35,890 nt of DNA from positions 1 through 35,890 of the forward strand of contig NZ_FNJO01000027.1 of the NCBI RefSeq assembly GCF_900104095.1, given 5' to 3'. Source of the stretch: Ralstonia sp. 25mfcol4.1. Lineage in GTDB: Bacteria > Pseudomonadota > Gammaproteobacteria > Burkholderiales > Burkholderiaceae. This document shows positions 24,064-32,460 of the stretch, one piece after another. The stretch's first letter is position 1, and every line of letters starts with the position of its first letter. Made by a program: the position numbers and the translations under genes. A model generated the notes under the pieces. The model made no database searches, was not told the origin of the DNA, and was given only the letters and a program-made list of their open reading frames with translations.

Positions 24064-25359
24064 TTACTGGTAGCCCTTGGGGAACGGGTTCGGCGGGATC
24101 AGCTGCGGCGACTCGGCCACCACCTTGAACTGTCCATCCAGCTGTGCCAGGCCGACGCGGGTCTTGCTCCAAAGATGGTGGTTCGGGTCGACCTTCACAT
24201 AGCCTTCGGGGGCGGTCTTCAGCTCGACGCCCGGCGACGCCGCCACCACCTTGTCGATGTCGAAGCTGCCGGCTTTCTCGACGGCGGCCTTCCACAGCCA
24301 GGGGCCCAGGTAGGCTGCCTGCGTGACATCGCCAATCACGGATTTCGCCCCAAACTTCGTCTTGAAGGCGTCCACGAACTGCTTGTTGTTGGGGTTGTCC
24401 AGCGACTGGAAGTACTTCATGGCGGCATAGAAGCCGGCGATGTTTTCGCCGCCGATGCCCAGCACTTCATCCTCGGTCACTGAGATCGTCAGCAGGAACT
24501 GCTTGTCCGCCGTGATGCCGGCCGCCTTGAGCTGCTTGTAGAAGGCCACGTTCGAGCCGCCCACCACGATCGCGTAGATGCAGTCGGGCTTGGCTACCTT
24601 GATCTTGTTGATGAGCGAATTGAAATTGGTGTGGCCCAGCGGGTAGTACTCCTCGCCCACCACCTTGGCCTTCTGGAAGTTCTCGATGTGCTTGCGCGCG
24701 ATCTTGTTCGACGTGCGTGGCCAGATGTAGTCCGACCCGATCAGGAAGAAGCTCTTCGCGTTCTTCTGCTTGGCGGCCCAGTCGAGGCCCCAGATGATCT
24801 GCTGCGTGGCCTCCTGGCCGGTGTAGATCACGTTCTTCGACTGTTCCAGCCCTTCGTAGAAGGTGGGGTAGTACAGCAGGCCGTTTTCCTTCTCAAAGAC
24901 CGGCAGCACAGCCTTTCGCGAGGCCGACGTCCAGCAGCCGAACACGGCCGCCACACGGTCGTTGACGAGCAGCTTCTTCGATTTTTCGGCGAACGTGGGC
25001 CAGTCAGAAGCGCCGTCTTCCTTGATGATCTTGATCTTGCGGCCCAGGATGCCGCCGGCCGCGTTGATCTGGTCGATGGCCAGTTGTTCGGCCTGGATGG
25101 AACCGGTTTCCGAGATCGCCATGGTGCCCGTGGCCGAATGGAGCTGGCCGACTGTGACTTCGGTATCGGTCACCGCGAGCTTTGTCGTGTTGATGGCCGA
25201 CGTGGGCAGGTTGGCGCCGTGTGCCTGGACCGCCATTCCGGCCAGCGGCAGCGCGGGCAGGGCCGCCAGCCCCTGCATCAGCCGGCGGCGGTTCAGCGAT
25301 ACCGCACGATCTTCGGCCGAGGCTGCCGGAGACGACCCGTTCTGGTTCTTGTCACGCAT
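24064..25359 (-). CDS. urtA: ABC transporter substrate-binding protein, UrtA/FmdD-like, Tat-exported
   Basis: This 431-aa type I periplasmic binding protein starts the operon. Residues ~20-50 form a twin-arginine signal (SLNRRRLMQGLAALPALPLAGM), so it is probably exported folded. Family blocks include LHSATGTMAISETG, INAAGGILGRKI, DGASDWPTFAEK, FGCWTSASRKAVLPVFE and GSDYIWPRTSNKIA. Where urea-binding UrtA typically has YPVQYEG, this protein has YYPTFYEGLEQSKNVIY followed by TGQEATQQ. That resembles amide-binding FmdD/AmiC-like members, so short aliphatic amides are the likelier ligand (inference). AGGAG lies 8 nt before ATG 25359; a TTG two codons earlier is too close to that site. Confidence 0.9.
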   Translation of the reverse strand: MRDKNQNGSSPAASAEDRAVSLNRRRLMQGLAALPALPLAGMAVQAHGANLPTSAINTTKLAVTDTEVTVGQLHSATGTMAISETGSIQAEQLAIDQINAAGGILGRKIKIIKEDGASDWPTFAEKSKKLLVNDRVAAVFGCWTSASRKAVLPVFEKENGLLYYPTFYEGLEQSKNVIYTGQEATQQIIWGLDWAAKQKNAKSFFLIGSDYIWPRTSNKIARKHIENFQKAKVVGEEYYPLGHTNFNSLINKIKVAKPDCIYAIVVGGSNVAFYKQLKAAGITADKQFLLTISVTEDEVLGIGGENIAGFYAAMKYFQSLDNPNNKQFVDAFKTKFGAKSVIGDVTQAAYLGPWLWKAAVEKAGSFDIDKVVAASPGVELKTAPEGYVKVDPNHHLWSKTRVGLAQLDGQFKVVAESPQLIPPNPFPKGYQ

Positions 25360-25484
25360 GTTCAACGCTCCTGGGAGGCAAGTTGGGGTGGATGCTGCGT
25401 TGGGCGGATCATGCGGGGGACATGCGCAGGGCGGAATACGTCATTCAACGTACAGGGTGGCCGCCGTGGCCTTCCGGCTGGGAC

Positions 25485-25498
25485 GGCACGGCTCTTGC
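25485..25498 (+). promoter_or_regulatory. Candidate sigma-54 (-24/-12) promoter of the sensor kinase gene
   Basis: GGCACG (25485-25490), four bases, then TTGC (25495-25498) gives the exact GGCACG-N4-TTGC core with GG-N10-GC spacing. The T normally preceding GG is C here. Transcription would start near 25510, 26 bp before the kinase ATG. Sigma-54 control is common for nitrogen-scavenging genes. No matching minus-strand site was seen for the transporter operon in the same intergenic region. Confidence 0.5.
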
Positions 25499-25535
25499 GT
25501 TCGCCAGGCGGTTCGACCCTGCCCGTATTCACGAT

Positions 25536-28500
25536 ATGTCGAGTTCCAGCCAGCCCGTGCAGCGCATCAGCAAGATCCGGCGCGATTACAACCGCTGGGT
25601 CGCCGACGAGACGCTGGAGGATTACGCCCTGCGCTATGCACCAAGGTCGTTCCGCAAATGGAGCGCCTTCCGGGTGGCCAATACCGCTTTTGGTGCAGTG
25701 GCCTTCCTGGCGCTGGAAGCAATCGGGGCGGCAATCACACTGAGCTATGGCTTTACCAATGCGATGTGGGCCATTGGCGTGGTCAGCCTGGTCATCTTCC
25801 TGACCGGCCTGCCGATTTCCTACCATGCGGCGCGCGACGGCCTGGACATGGACCTGCTCGCACGCGGCGCCGGGTTCGGCTATCTTGGGTCGACCATCAC
25901 GTCGCTGATCTACGCCAGCTTCACTTTCATCTTCTTTGCGCTCGAGGCAGCCATCATGGCGCAGGCGTTCGAACTGCTGTTCGGCATGCCACGATGGATC
26001 GGCTACCTGCTGTCGTCGGTCATCGTGATCCCGCTGGTCACGCACGGCGTCACGCTGCTGTCACGCATCCAGCTATGGACACAGCCGCTCTGGCTGGTGT
26101 TGCTGGTGCTGCCGTACGCGTTGATCCTCTGGCGCGAGCCACAGAACTACACAGCATTCCTTTCGCTGAACGGTCGCCTGGCCGATGGCGACGGATTCTC
26201 CTGGCACGCATTTGGCGCGGCGGCCACCGTGGCCGCGGCACTAATCGGACAGATTGCCGAACAGGTGGACTTCCTGCGTTTCATGCCGCCACTGACGCGC
26301 AAGAATCGTTTTCGGTGGTGGACGGCTCTGATAGCGGCCGGGCCCGGGTGGATCGTCCTGGGCGCCGCCAAGATGGCGGGCGGTGCCTTTCTGGCGTTCA
26401 TCGTGCTGCAGGCGGAACTGCCGATTGCCCATGCGCTGGAGCCCACACAGATGTACCTGGCCGGCTTTGCACGTGGACTGGGTGAAGGGTGGCCGGCATG
26501 GGCACCTGTAGTGCTGACCGGACTGCTGGTGCTGGTATCGCAGACCAAGATCAACATCACGAATGCCTACGCCGGTTCGCTTGCGTGGTCCAACGTTTTT
26601 GCGCGGTTGACGCACAGTCATCCCGGGCGCGTGGTATGGCTGGCGTTCAACGTGCTGATTGCGGTCATGCTGATGGCCATGGGCGTGTTCGAGGCGATGG
26701 AGCAGGTGCTGGCCCTTTATGCACACCTGGCCGTGGCGTGGGTGGGCGCGATATTCGGTGACCTGGTCATCAGCAAGCCACTGGGCCTGTCGCCACGCCA
26801 TGTCGAATTCCGGCGTGCCTACCTGTTCGACATCAATCCTGCCGGCTTCGGCAGCATGGCGCTGGCGTCGGGGGTATCGCTGCTGATGCACCTGGGCGTG
26901 TTTGGCGACGTCCTGCGCCCTGCGTCGATTGGCGTAGCGCTGGCACTGGCCACGGTATTGCCGCCGGTGATCGCGCTGGCGACGCGGAGCCGTTTCTTCA
27001 TGGCGCGCACGCCGGTGGACTTTGGCGATCGCCATGCGGTGATCCGCTGCGCCATCTGCCGCAATGCGTTCGAGCGGGAGGACATGGCCGGCTGCCCCGC
27101 GTACCGCGGGCCGATCTGCTCGCTGTGCTGCACGCTCGACGCACGCTGCGGCGACCGTTGCAAGCCGGGGGCCAGCGCGCAGGAGCAGATTGCCACCGCG
27201 CTCACCCGCGTGCTGCCGGCCGGTACACCGCCGGTGGCAGCGCGCCGCATCGGGCAGTTCGTGCTGATGCTCGCCGGCATGGTATTCGCGTTTGGCACGC
27301 TGCTTTGGCTGCTCTATACGCAGGAGCAACTGTCGAGTGTGCTGGCCCCGGCCAGCCAGACCGGTGGCGCTCTGTTCCTGAAGATCGGCGCGGGGCTGAC
27401 GCTGTTCTCGGCCGTGGCGGCGTGGTGGCTGGTGCTGGTCAATGAAAGCCGCACAGTGGCGCAGGAGGAATCGGAGCGCCAGAACGTGCTGTTGCAAAAG
27501 GAAATCGACGCGCACCGGCAAACCGACGCGCTGCTGCAGCACGCAAAGGATGTGGCCGAAAAGGCCAACGTGGCCAAGAGCCGCTTTATCACCGGCATGA
27601 GCCACGAAATGCGTGCCGGGCTGAATTCGATCCTTGGATATTCGCAGTTGCTGTTGCGCATACCAACGCTGCCTGTGCCGTGCCGCGAGGACGTGCGCAC
27701 GATCGGGCGTGCCGGCGAACACCTGTCTAGCCTGGTCGACGGCCTGCTGGAGCTGTCGCGCATCGAGGCCGGCAAGCTGCGGCTGGAGCAGGAGGCCGTG
27801 TCGCTGGAATCACTGTTCGACGACCTGGTGCGCATGTTCCGCCCGCTGGCTGCCGCGCGCGGGCTGGCATTCCAGTATCGCGTGACGGGCCAGCTGCCAC
27901 TGCATGTGCATGGAGACTCCAAGCGATTGAGGCAGATCGTCATCAACCTGGTCAGCAACGCGATCAAGTTCACCGATCACGGATCGGTCACGCTGACCGT
28001 ACGCCACCAGCGCGAACTGGCTACCATCAGCGTGAGCGACACTGGCCCCGGCATTCCTGCCGAAGACCAGGCGCGGATCTTCGATCCGTTCGAGCGGGTC
28101 ACGCCCCACGACGACCGCGAAGGCATCGGACTGGGGCTCGCCATCGTGCGGCTGCTGGCGGACCTGATGGGCGGGGACATCATCGTGCGCAGTGCGCCCG
28201 GAGAAGGCAGCGAATTCCTGGTGCGACTCTATCTGCCGGTGGTCGCAGTGGCACCTGCCCCACGCAAGGTGATGCCGGCGCAGCCATTGCCGGCGGGTGC
28301 CCGCGTGCTGATCGTCGACGACCGGGCTGCGCACCGCGCCGTGCTGCGGGCCTTCCTGGCGCCGCTTGACCTGGAGGTGCAAGAGTTGGGCGAGGGCGCG
28401 CAGGTGCTGCCCGTGCTGCGTGCATGGCGCCCGCAGCTTGTGCTGCTCGATCTGAACCTGCCCGATGCATCGGGCTGGGATCTGTGTCGCGAGATTCGGC

Positions 28501-28925
28501 GGGAACAGCCGGCGCCGCAGGTGGTCATCGTGTCCGCCAACGCCCATGAAAATACCGAGGAGGCCCGTCAGCTGCACGGCTATCTCGGCTTTGTCAGCAA
28601 GCCCGTACGCGAGGCGGAGCTGATAGATATGGTTCACCGCGCGCTGGCACCGGCGCCGACGCCGCAATCGGTGCAATCGGTGCAATCGGTGCAATCGGTG
28701 CAATCGATCCCGCGGCCGGCACAGCCCGATGATGAGACGCTGCGCGAACTGCTGGCGATGGGCGCGACCGGCCGTCTTCGCGCGGCCGAGGCGCATCTGT
28801 CGGAACTGGCGCAGGGCGGCGGCGCCGTTGCCGAGTGGGCACGACAGATGCTGACCCTGGCGCGAACCGACGCTGCAGCCCTGACCACTTCACTTGGGGA
28901 GGCGCTTCATGCAACCCGATCCTGA
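25536..28925 (+). CDS. NCS1 transporter-fused hybrid sensor histidine kinase
   Basis: This 1129-aa protein begins with a whole NCS1 (cytosine/purine permease-like) domain, ~20-500. DETLEDYALRYAPRSFRKW precedes the first helix, about a dozen membrane segments follow, and GLDMDLLARGAGFGYLGS is family-typical. Next come an eight-cysteine cluster (C505, C508, C520, C528, C531, C532, C538, C542), two membrane helices (~565-630), a helical linker, HisKA with His690 (SHEMRAGLN), HATPase (N808 in NLVSNAIKF; DTGPGIP; GIGLGLAIV at ~863) and REC (D928, D929, phosphoacceptor D972, K in SKP). A QSV repeat links REC to a helical tail. It probably senses an amide or nucleobase-like ligand. No ribosome site marks ATG 25536; I chose it because it fits the sigma-54 site and the domain start. 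Confidence 0.88.
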   Translation: MSSSSQPVQRISKIRRDYNRWVADETLEDYALRYAPRSFRKWSAFRVANTAFGAVAFLALEAIGAAITLSYGFTNAMWAIGVVSLVIFLTGLPISYHAARDGLDMDLLARGAGFGYLGSTITSLIYASFTFIFFALEAAIMAQAFELLFGMPRWIGYLLSSVIVIPLVTHGVTLLSRIQLWTQPLWLVLLVLPYALILWREPQNYTAFLSLNGRLADGDGFSWHAFGAAATVAAALIGQIAEQVDFLRFMPPLTRKNRFRWWTALIAAGPGWIVLGAAKMAGGAFLAFIVLQAELPIAHALEPTQMYLAGFARGLGEGWPAWAPVVLTGLLVLVSQTKINITNAYAGSLAWSNVFARLTHSHPGRVVWLAFNVLIAVMLMAMGVFEAMEQVLALYAHLAVAWVGAIFGDLVISKPLGLSPRHVEFRRAYLFDINPAGFGSMALASGVSLLMHLGVFGDVLRPASIGVALALATVLPPVIALATRSRFFMARTPVDFGDRHAVIRCAICRNAFEREDMAGCPAYRGPICSLCCTLDARCGDRCKPGASAQEQIATALTRVLPAGTPPVAARRIGQFVLMLAGMVFAFGTLLWLLYTQEQLSSVLAPASQTGGALFLKIGAGLTLFSAVAAWWLVLVNESRTVAQEESERQNVLLQKEIDAHRQTDALLQHAKDVAEKANVAKSRFITGMSHEMRAGLNSILGYSQLLLRIPTLPVPCREDVRTIGRAGEHLSSLVDGLLELSRIEAGKLRLEQEAVSLESLFDDLVRMFRPLAAARGLAFQYRVTGQLPLHVHGDSKRLRQIVINLVSNAIKFTDHGSVTLTVRHQRELATISVSDTGPGIPAEDQARIFDPFERVTPHDDREGIGLGLAIVRLLADLMGGDIIVRSAPGEGSEFLVRLYLPVVAVAPAPRKVMPAQPLPAGARVLIVDDRAAHRAVLRAFLAPLDLEVQELGEGAQVLPVLRAWRPQLVLLDLNLPDASGWDLCREIRREQPAPQVVIVSANAHENTEEARQLHGYLGFVSKPVREAELIDMVHRALAPAPTPQSVQSVQSVQSVQSIPRPAQPDDETLRELLAMGATGRLRAAEAHLSELAQGGGAVAEWARQMLTLARTDAAALTTSLGEALHATRS
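28665..28706 (+). repeat. 9-bp in-frame tandem repeat in the kinase gene
   Basis: Four perfect copies of CAATCGGTG (28665-28700) are followed by a six-base partial copy. They encode a Gln-Ser-Val tandem in the linker between the receiver domain and the C-terminal tail of the hybrid kinase. Slippage would lengthen or shorten the linker by three residues without breaking the frame. Confidence 0.95.
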
Positions 28926-29844
28926 TAACCGTCGTCTGGCTGGCGCCATGGAAACGCGTGTGCTGGTGGTGGACGACAGCCCCGACGCACGCGGCATGCT
29001 GACCCGTGCGCTGGGCGACGAGGCCATGCTGGTGCATGCCGCATCGAGCGGCAACGCCGCGCTCGATGCGCTGGCGTTCTTCGTCCCCGATGCCGTCTTG
29101 CTGGACGTCGACATGCCCGGCATGGATGGCTTCGCCACCTGCCAGGCGCTGATGGACCGCCACGCCGATCTGCCGGTGATCTTCATGACGGGGCTAGGCG
29201 ATACGGGGCATATCGTGCGGGGGTTCGAGGTCGGGGCCTGCGACTATGTCACCAAGCCCGTGGCTATTGCAGAGGTAGTCGCGCGGGTGCGGTCCCACGC
29301 CAGCAAGGCACGGCTGGCGCGCAGCGCGCGCGACGCCGTGCTCGGCAGCACGGTGCCGATGTTTGCTGCGGACTTCGATGGCCGCTGGTTGTGGAGCAAC
29401 GCCAGCGCAACGCAGGTGTGGCTCGACCGGGGTTGGTCGGCACCTGTGCCGGGCAATGGCTTGCCGTCGGCACTGCACGATGCGCTGCGGCAGCTCAGGA
29501 TGACCACGCATATCACGCTGGATGGCATGTCGCTGCGCCGGCTGACCGGAAGTGCATCGGACTGGATGGTGGTCGAACTGGGTGCGCCCACATGGGCCGG
29601 CGAAGGGGGCGATGCCGACGCCCCGGGTGGCGCCGGGCCGGTGCTCACAGCACGCGAGGCCGAGGTCATGGCCTGGGTGGCGCGGGGCAAGACCAATCGC
29701 GACGTTGCAGAGATACTGGGCATGAGCCCGCGTACCGTCAACAAGCACCTGGAACACATCTACGAAAAGCTTGGGGTGGAAACACGCACCGCAGCCGTGG
29801 CGGCGGCGCAGCGGCGGCGGGGCCAACCTGCTAACAATGTCTGA
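28909..29844 (+). CDS. Response regulator, REC + PAS-like middle + LuxR HTH
   Basis: This 311-aa protein has a receiver domain (~15-135) with D22/D23, phosphoacceptor Asp66 (VLLDVDMPGMDGF), the Thr in FMTGLG and Lys in VTKPV. A middle part (~150-230; MFAADFDGRWLWSNASA) has the look of a degenerate PAS domain. A C-terminal LuxR HTH follows (LTAREAEVMAWVARGKTNRDVAEILGMS... ~248-300, ending VNKHLEHIYEKLGV). It is the likely partner of the preceding hybrid kinase. Its ATG overlaps the kinase stop by 17 bp, with GGGGAGG 6 nt upstream inside the kinase gene, so translation is coupled. The divergent amide transporter-formamidase operon is its most probable target. Confidence 0.92.
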   Translation: MQPDPDNRRLAGAMETRVLVVDDSPDARGMLTRALGDEAMLVHAASSGNAALDALAFFVPDAVLLDVDMPGMDGFATCQALMDRHADLPVIFMTGLGDTGHIVRGFEVGACDYVTKPVAIAEVVARVRSHASKARLARSARDAVLGSTVPMFAADFDGRWLWSNASATQVWLDRGWSAPVPGNGLPSALHDALRQLRMTTHITLDGMSLRRLTGSASDWMVVELGAPTWAGEGGDADAPGGAGPVLTAREAEVMAWVARGKTNRDVAEILGMSPRTVNKHLEHIYEKLGVETRTAAVAAAQRRRGQPANNV

Positions 29845-30709
29845 AGCCGGACCGGGCACGCAAGCCTGAGGAAATCGCCCGGCGCGGCAATGCACCAGGC
29901 ACGCGCGGGGAGCGCCAGCATTGCTGGCTCCCTATTTTGGAAGGGCCGAATCCGGGCGCTTTCGAGTGCTCATCGGCCCCGAAAACCTGAAGCGCTTTGT
30001 GTTCTAGGTGGCATCGGTTTCGTGCAGGCCCGCATCGAAATCTTCAAGGCTTTCGCGACTGGTTTGCCGAGGCGCCACGGCGCCACTTCGATGCCCGCTG
30101 GCCCAAAAATACGGCATCCATCGTATTTACCGGGATCTTTCCAATTCTTAGAATCCACTCGACGTAACCCGTCACGGGAACGCCTATGCATGGCCGCCCA
30201 AGCAGGAACGGCCACGCCCGGGCTGCGCCGACCAGAGGCAGCGCATGGTGGCCTCCGTGCCGCCCTAATCCCGGAATTCCATGTCCCCGAACATTTCCCA
30301 CCGGCGCGCCAGCGTCCTGTCTGCCACGGTCGTCCATCTCTCGATCCTTCTACGATTGGGCCTATAAGGTTCCGGCCTTGCTCAACCAGCCCTTCGGCGT
30401 GGCGGTTGACGCAGGAAGGGAATGTCTTCGTGGCGGACACCAATAACAGCCTGGTCCGCAAGTTCACGGTTCCGGCGCCGTAAGCCATCGCCTACAAACG
30501 ATCGACCGCCGACTCGTCGTGTCGCTTCGCCTTCACGACGGTTCTGGAATTCCCCAACGCTTCCTGCGCCACTCGTCTGTGAAAACGCGAAGCCCGACTG
30601 AGGCTGTAGCAGCGCTAAAGTCAACGCCCGCGACGGGCGAACTGGTCAGCCCCCTTCCAGGTCTGGTTCACCAGTCACGCCGTAGGCGTCGCCATGCACG
30701 GGGTCGTCG
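29845..30709. other. Region of decayed sequence without an intact gene
   Basis: About 865 bp. Two protein-like tails are visible on the plus strand: 29921-30007 (reading LLAPYFGRAESGRFRVLIG then PENLKRFVF and a stop, family unknown) and the NHL-repeat end at 30378-30483. Neither has a start region. Longer open frames crossing this stretch mix these pieces and are not credible genes. It looks like remnants left by deletions. Confidence 0.5.
30378..30483 (+). pseudogene. Remnant of an NHL-repeat (beta-propeller) protein
   Basis: The plus strand reads LLNQPFGVAVDAG, then after a one-base shift near 30412-30420 it reads GNVFVADTNNSLVRKFTVPAP and a stop. Together these form one NHL blade (PFGVAVD...GNVFVADTNN...VRKF). 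Only the C-terminal blade remains, and it is frameshifted. Upstream sequence gives no further blades in any frame. Confidence 0.7.
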
Positions 30710-32422
30710 TCAGAAGCCCGCGACCACCTGGAAGTGCACGCGCTGGTGCCGCTGCAGGTCGGCGCGGTCATTGAAGCCGTATCCATAGGCCAGCCGTGCC
30801 GTCAGATACTTGCCATAGTTAAGGTCGAAGCCAAGGCCGATGCTGGTCAGGCTGGTGAGGCCGCCGTCCGTGCCCGGCGGCGCGTATGCCTTCACCGCGC
30901 CATGATCGACGAACACGAACGCGCTGAGGCCCAGCGAGCGGCTGTCCGGCGCGGTGCTGCCGTACAGCCGGCGATGCAGTTCGGCCGACAGCGTGTAGCC
31001 GTTGTAGCCGCCCAGCGCGGCGCTGTCGTAGCCGCGCACCGATCCGTCGCCGCCGATGAAGAACTGTTCGCTGCTGGGCAGCAACTGGTCGCGCGTCCAT
31101 TGGAAGCTGCCGCCCACCTGCAGCGACAGTGCCGCCCCGAGGTCGTGCCAGTGGCGCGCATAGCCACGCACCAGCCGGAAACTCTGCCAGTCGGTGCTGG
31201 CATTGCGGCCTTCGCCGGTGGCAAAGCTCAATTGCGCAAAGGTGAAGTTGCCGTCGGTGCCGGCGCGCATGTCGACCCCCACGGCGGTAGTGTTGGTCTG
31301 GTTGTGCGATAGCTCGATCGGATCGATGCGGCTATCCGAATCCTGCCGCTTGTGCGCGACGGTCAGGTCGAGTTGCACCGCCTGCACGAACAGCAGCGGC
31401 TGGCGCAGGCCAAACAGGTTGGTGCGCGAGGTGCCCTCGATACCCAGCGACGCGAACGGGCCATTCCTGATCTTGGTCTCGTCGTGGAAATAGCCGTAGG
31501 ACAGGCGTGTGCCCCAGGGTGTAACCGGTACGCTGTAGTTCACGGACCCCCCGCGATAGCCTTCGGCGGCCGCGCCGCTCAGCGTGAGCTCATCGCGCCA
31601 TCCGAGCAGGCTGCGGTTGGTGTAGATGGCGCCAAAACGCGTTTCGCCGGTGTAGCGGCTGCCGCCGTTGTCCGTATACGCGCGCACGCTCTGTCGCTCG
31701 GGCTCGGTGGCGACCAGCACGATGTCCGTGGCTCCGGTGTTCTGTCCCGGTTCCAGCTGGGCGCGCAACTGCATCTCATTGGTGCGGTTGAAGCGCTCCA
31801 GGTCGGCCTCCAGCGTAGGCAGGTCCACCAGCGTGCCGGGCGCCTGACCCGCGCGCCAGCGGATATAGTGGTCGGCGGTCGACGCATTGCCTTCGATGCG
31901 CACCGCGCCCACGCGACCCTCCACCAGGCGAATGTGGACCACGCCCTCGGTGACCTCCTGCGGCGGAATCACCGCCATGGCCGTGGCAATGTTGCGTGTT
32001 CTGTATTGCGCATTGATGGCGGCCACCAGTTCCCGCAGTTCGGCCAGCGACACCTCGCGGCCCTCGTATGGCGCGGCTAGTCCGCGCAGCAGCGATTCGG
32101 GCAGGATGGCCGATGGCGTGAACGCAATCTGCCTGACCTGGAAGCGCGTCCCGGCGTCCTGGCCCAACACGTCAGGCGCGGGCTTCTGCTCGATCAGCTT
32201 GTCTGGCGCCGGCACATCGGGCTCGGTGCGTCGACGAATGCGCTGTTCGTTCTCGATGGCCTGCCGCTGGATCACGGCAGGGTCGGCAGCCGGTGGTACG
32301 GGCACGGGCGGCACCTGTGCGCCGGCCTGCCGCGCGGGCAGCGCACCGAGTGCCGCGGCCAGCGCCATCGGCGCCAGCGTGAAGGTCGGCGCGGCGCGGC
32401 GCGACAGCAATCTGTTGAGCAT
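30710..32422 (-). CDS. TpsB outer-membrane transporter (ShlB/FhaC/HecB family)
   Basis: This 570-aa two-partner secretion transporter has a signal peptide (~1-36, likely cleavage after AGA). A Pro-rich periplasmic lead with an N-terminal helix follows (~50-75, AVIQRQAIENEQRIRRR). The two POTRA domains are ~90-180 (FQVRQIAFTPSAILPESLL...GVVHIRLVEGRVG) and ~180-260 (VRIEGNAS...). A 16-strand-type beta-barrel runs to the C-terminus and contains the conserved VRGYDS motif in IGGDGSVRGYDSAALGG. It ends in Phe (VVAGF), as outer-membrane barrels do. It would secrete a large TpsA exoprotein, but no intact tpsA is present. ATG 32422 is chosen because it precedes the signal peptide directly; no ribosome site is clear and the frame is open to 32476. 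Confidence 0.9.
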   Translation of the reverse strand: MLNRLLSRRAAPTFTLAPMALAAALGALPARQAGAQVPPVPVPPAADPAVIQRQAIENEQRIRRRTEPDVPAPDKLIEQKPAPDVLGQDAGTRFQVRQIAFTPSAILPESLLRGLAAPYEGREVSLAELRELVAAINAQYRTRNIATAMAVIPPQEVTEGVVHIRLVEGRVGAVRIEGNASTADHYIRWRAGQAPGTLVDLPTLEADLERFNRTNEMQLRAQLEPGQNTGATDIVLVATEPERQSVRAYTDNGGSRYTGETRFGAIYTNRSLLGWRDELTLSGAAAEGYRGGSVNYSVPVTPWGTRLSYGYFHDETKIRNGPFASLGIEGTSRTNLFGLRQPLLFVQAVQLDLTVAHKRQDSDSRIDPIELSHNQTNTTAVGVDMRAGTDGNFTFAQLSFATGEGRNASTDWQSFRLVRGYARHWHDLGAALSLQVGGSFQWTRDQLLPSSEQFFIGGDGSVRGYDSAALGGYNGYTLSAELHRRLYGSTAPDSRSLGLSAFVFVDHGAVKAYAPPGTDGGLTSLTSIGLGFDLNYGKYLTARLAYGYGFNDRADLQRHQRVHFQVVAGF

Positions 32423-32460
32423 GCTTGAAAAGTCAGAGATACAGAATGAAGGGGTGCACG

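Noticed and set aside
25421..25535. Earlier start for the kinase at ATG 25421
   Set aside because: It would place the sigma-54-like element inside the gene, and the added residues (Trp/Arg/Pro-rich) do not resemble NCS1 N-termini. It is not excluded.
26241..27722. 493-codon open frame on the minus strand
   Set aside because: Antisense to the NCS1-kinase gene; low-complexity Arg/Gln/His composition is an effect of high GC.
28665..28706. CRISPR-like repeat array
   Set aside because: Units are 9 bp, contiguous, without spacers and in frame with a coding sequence.
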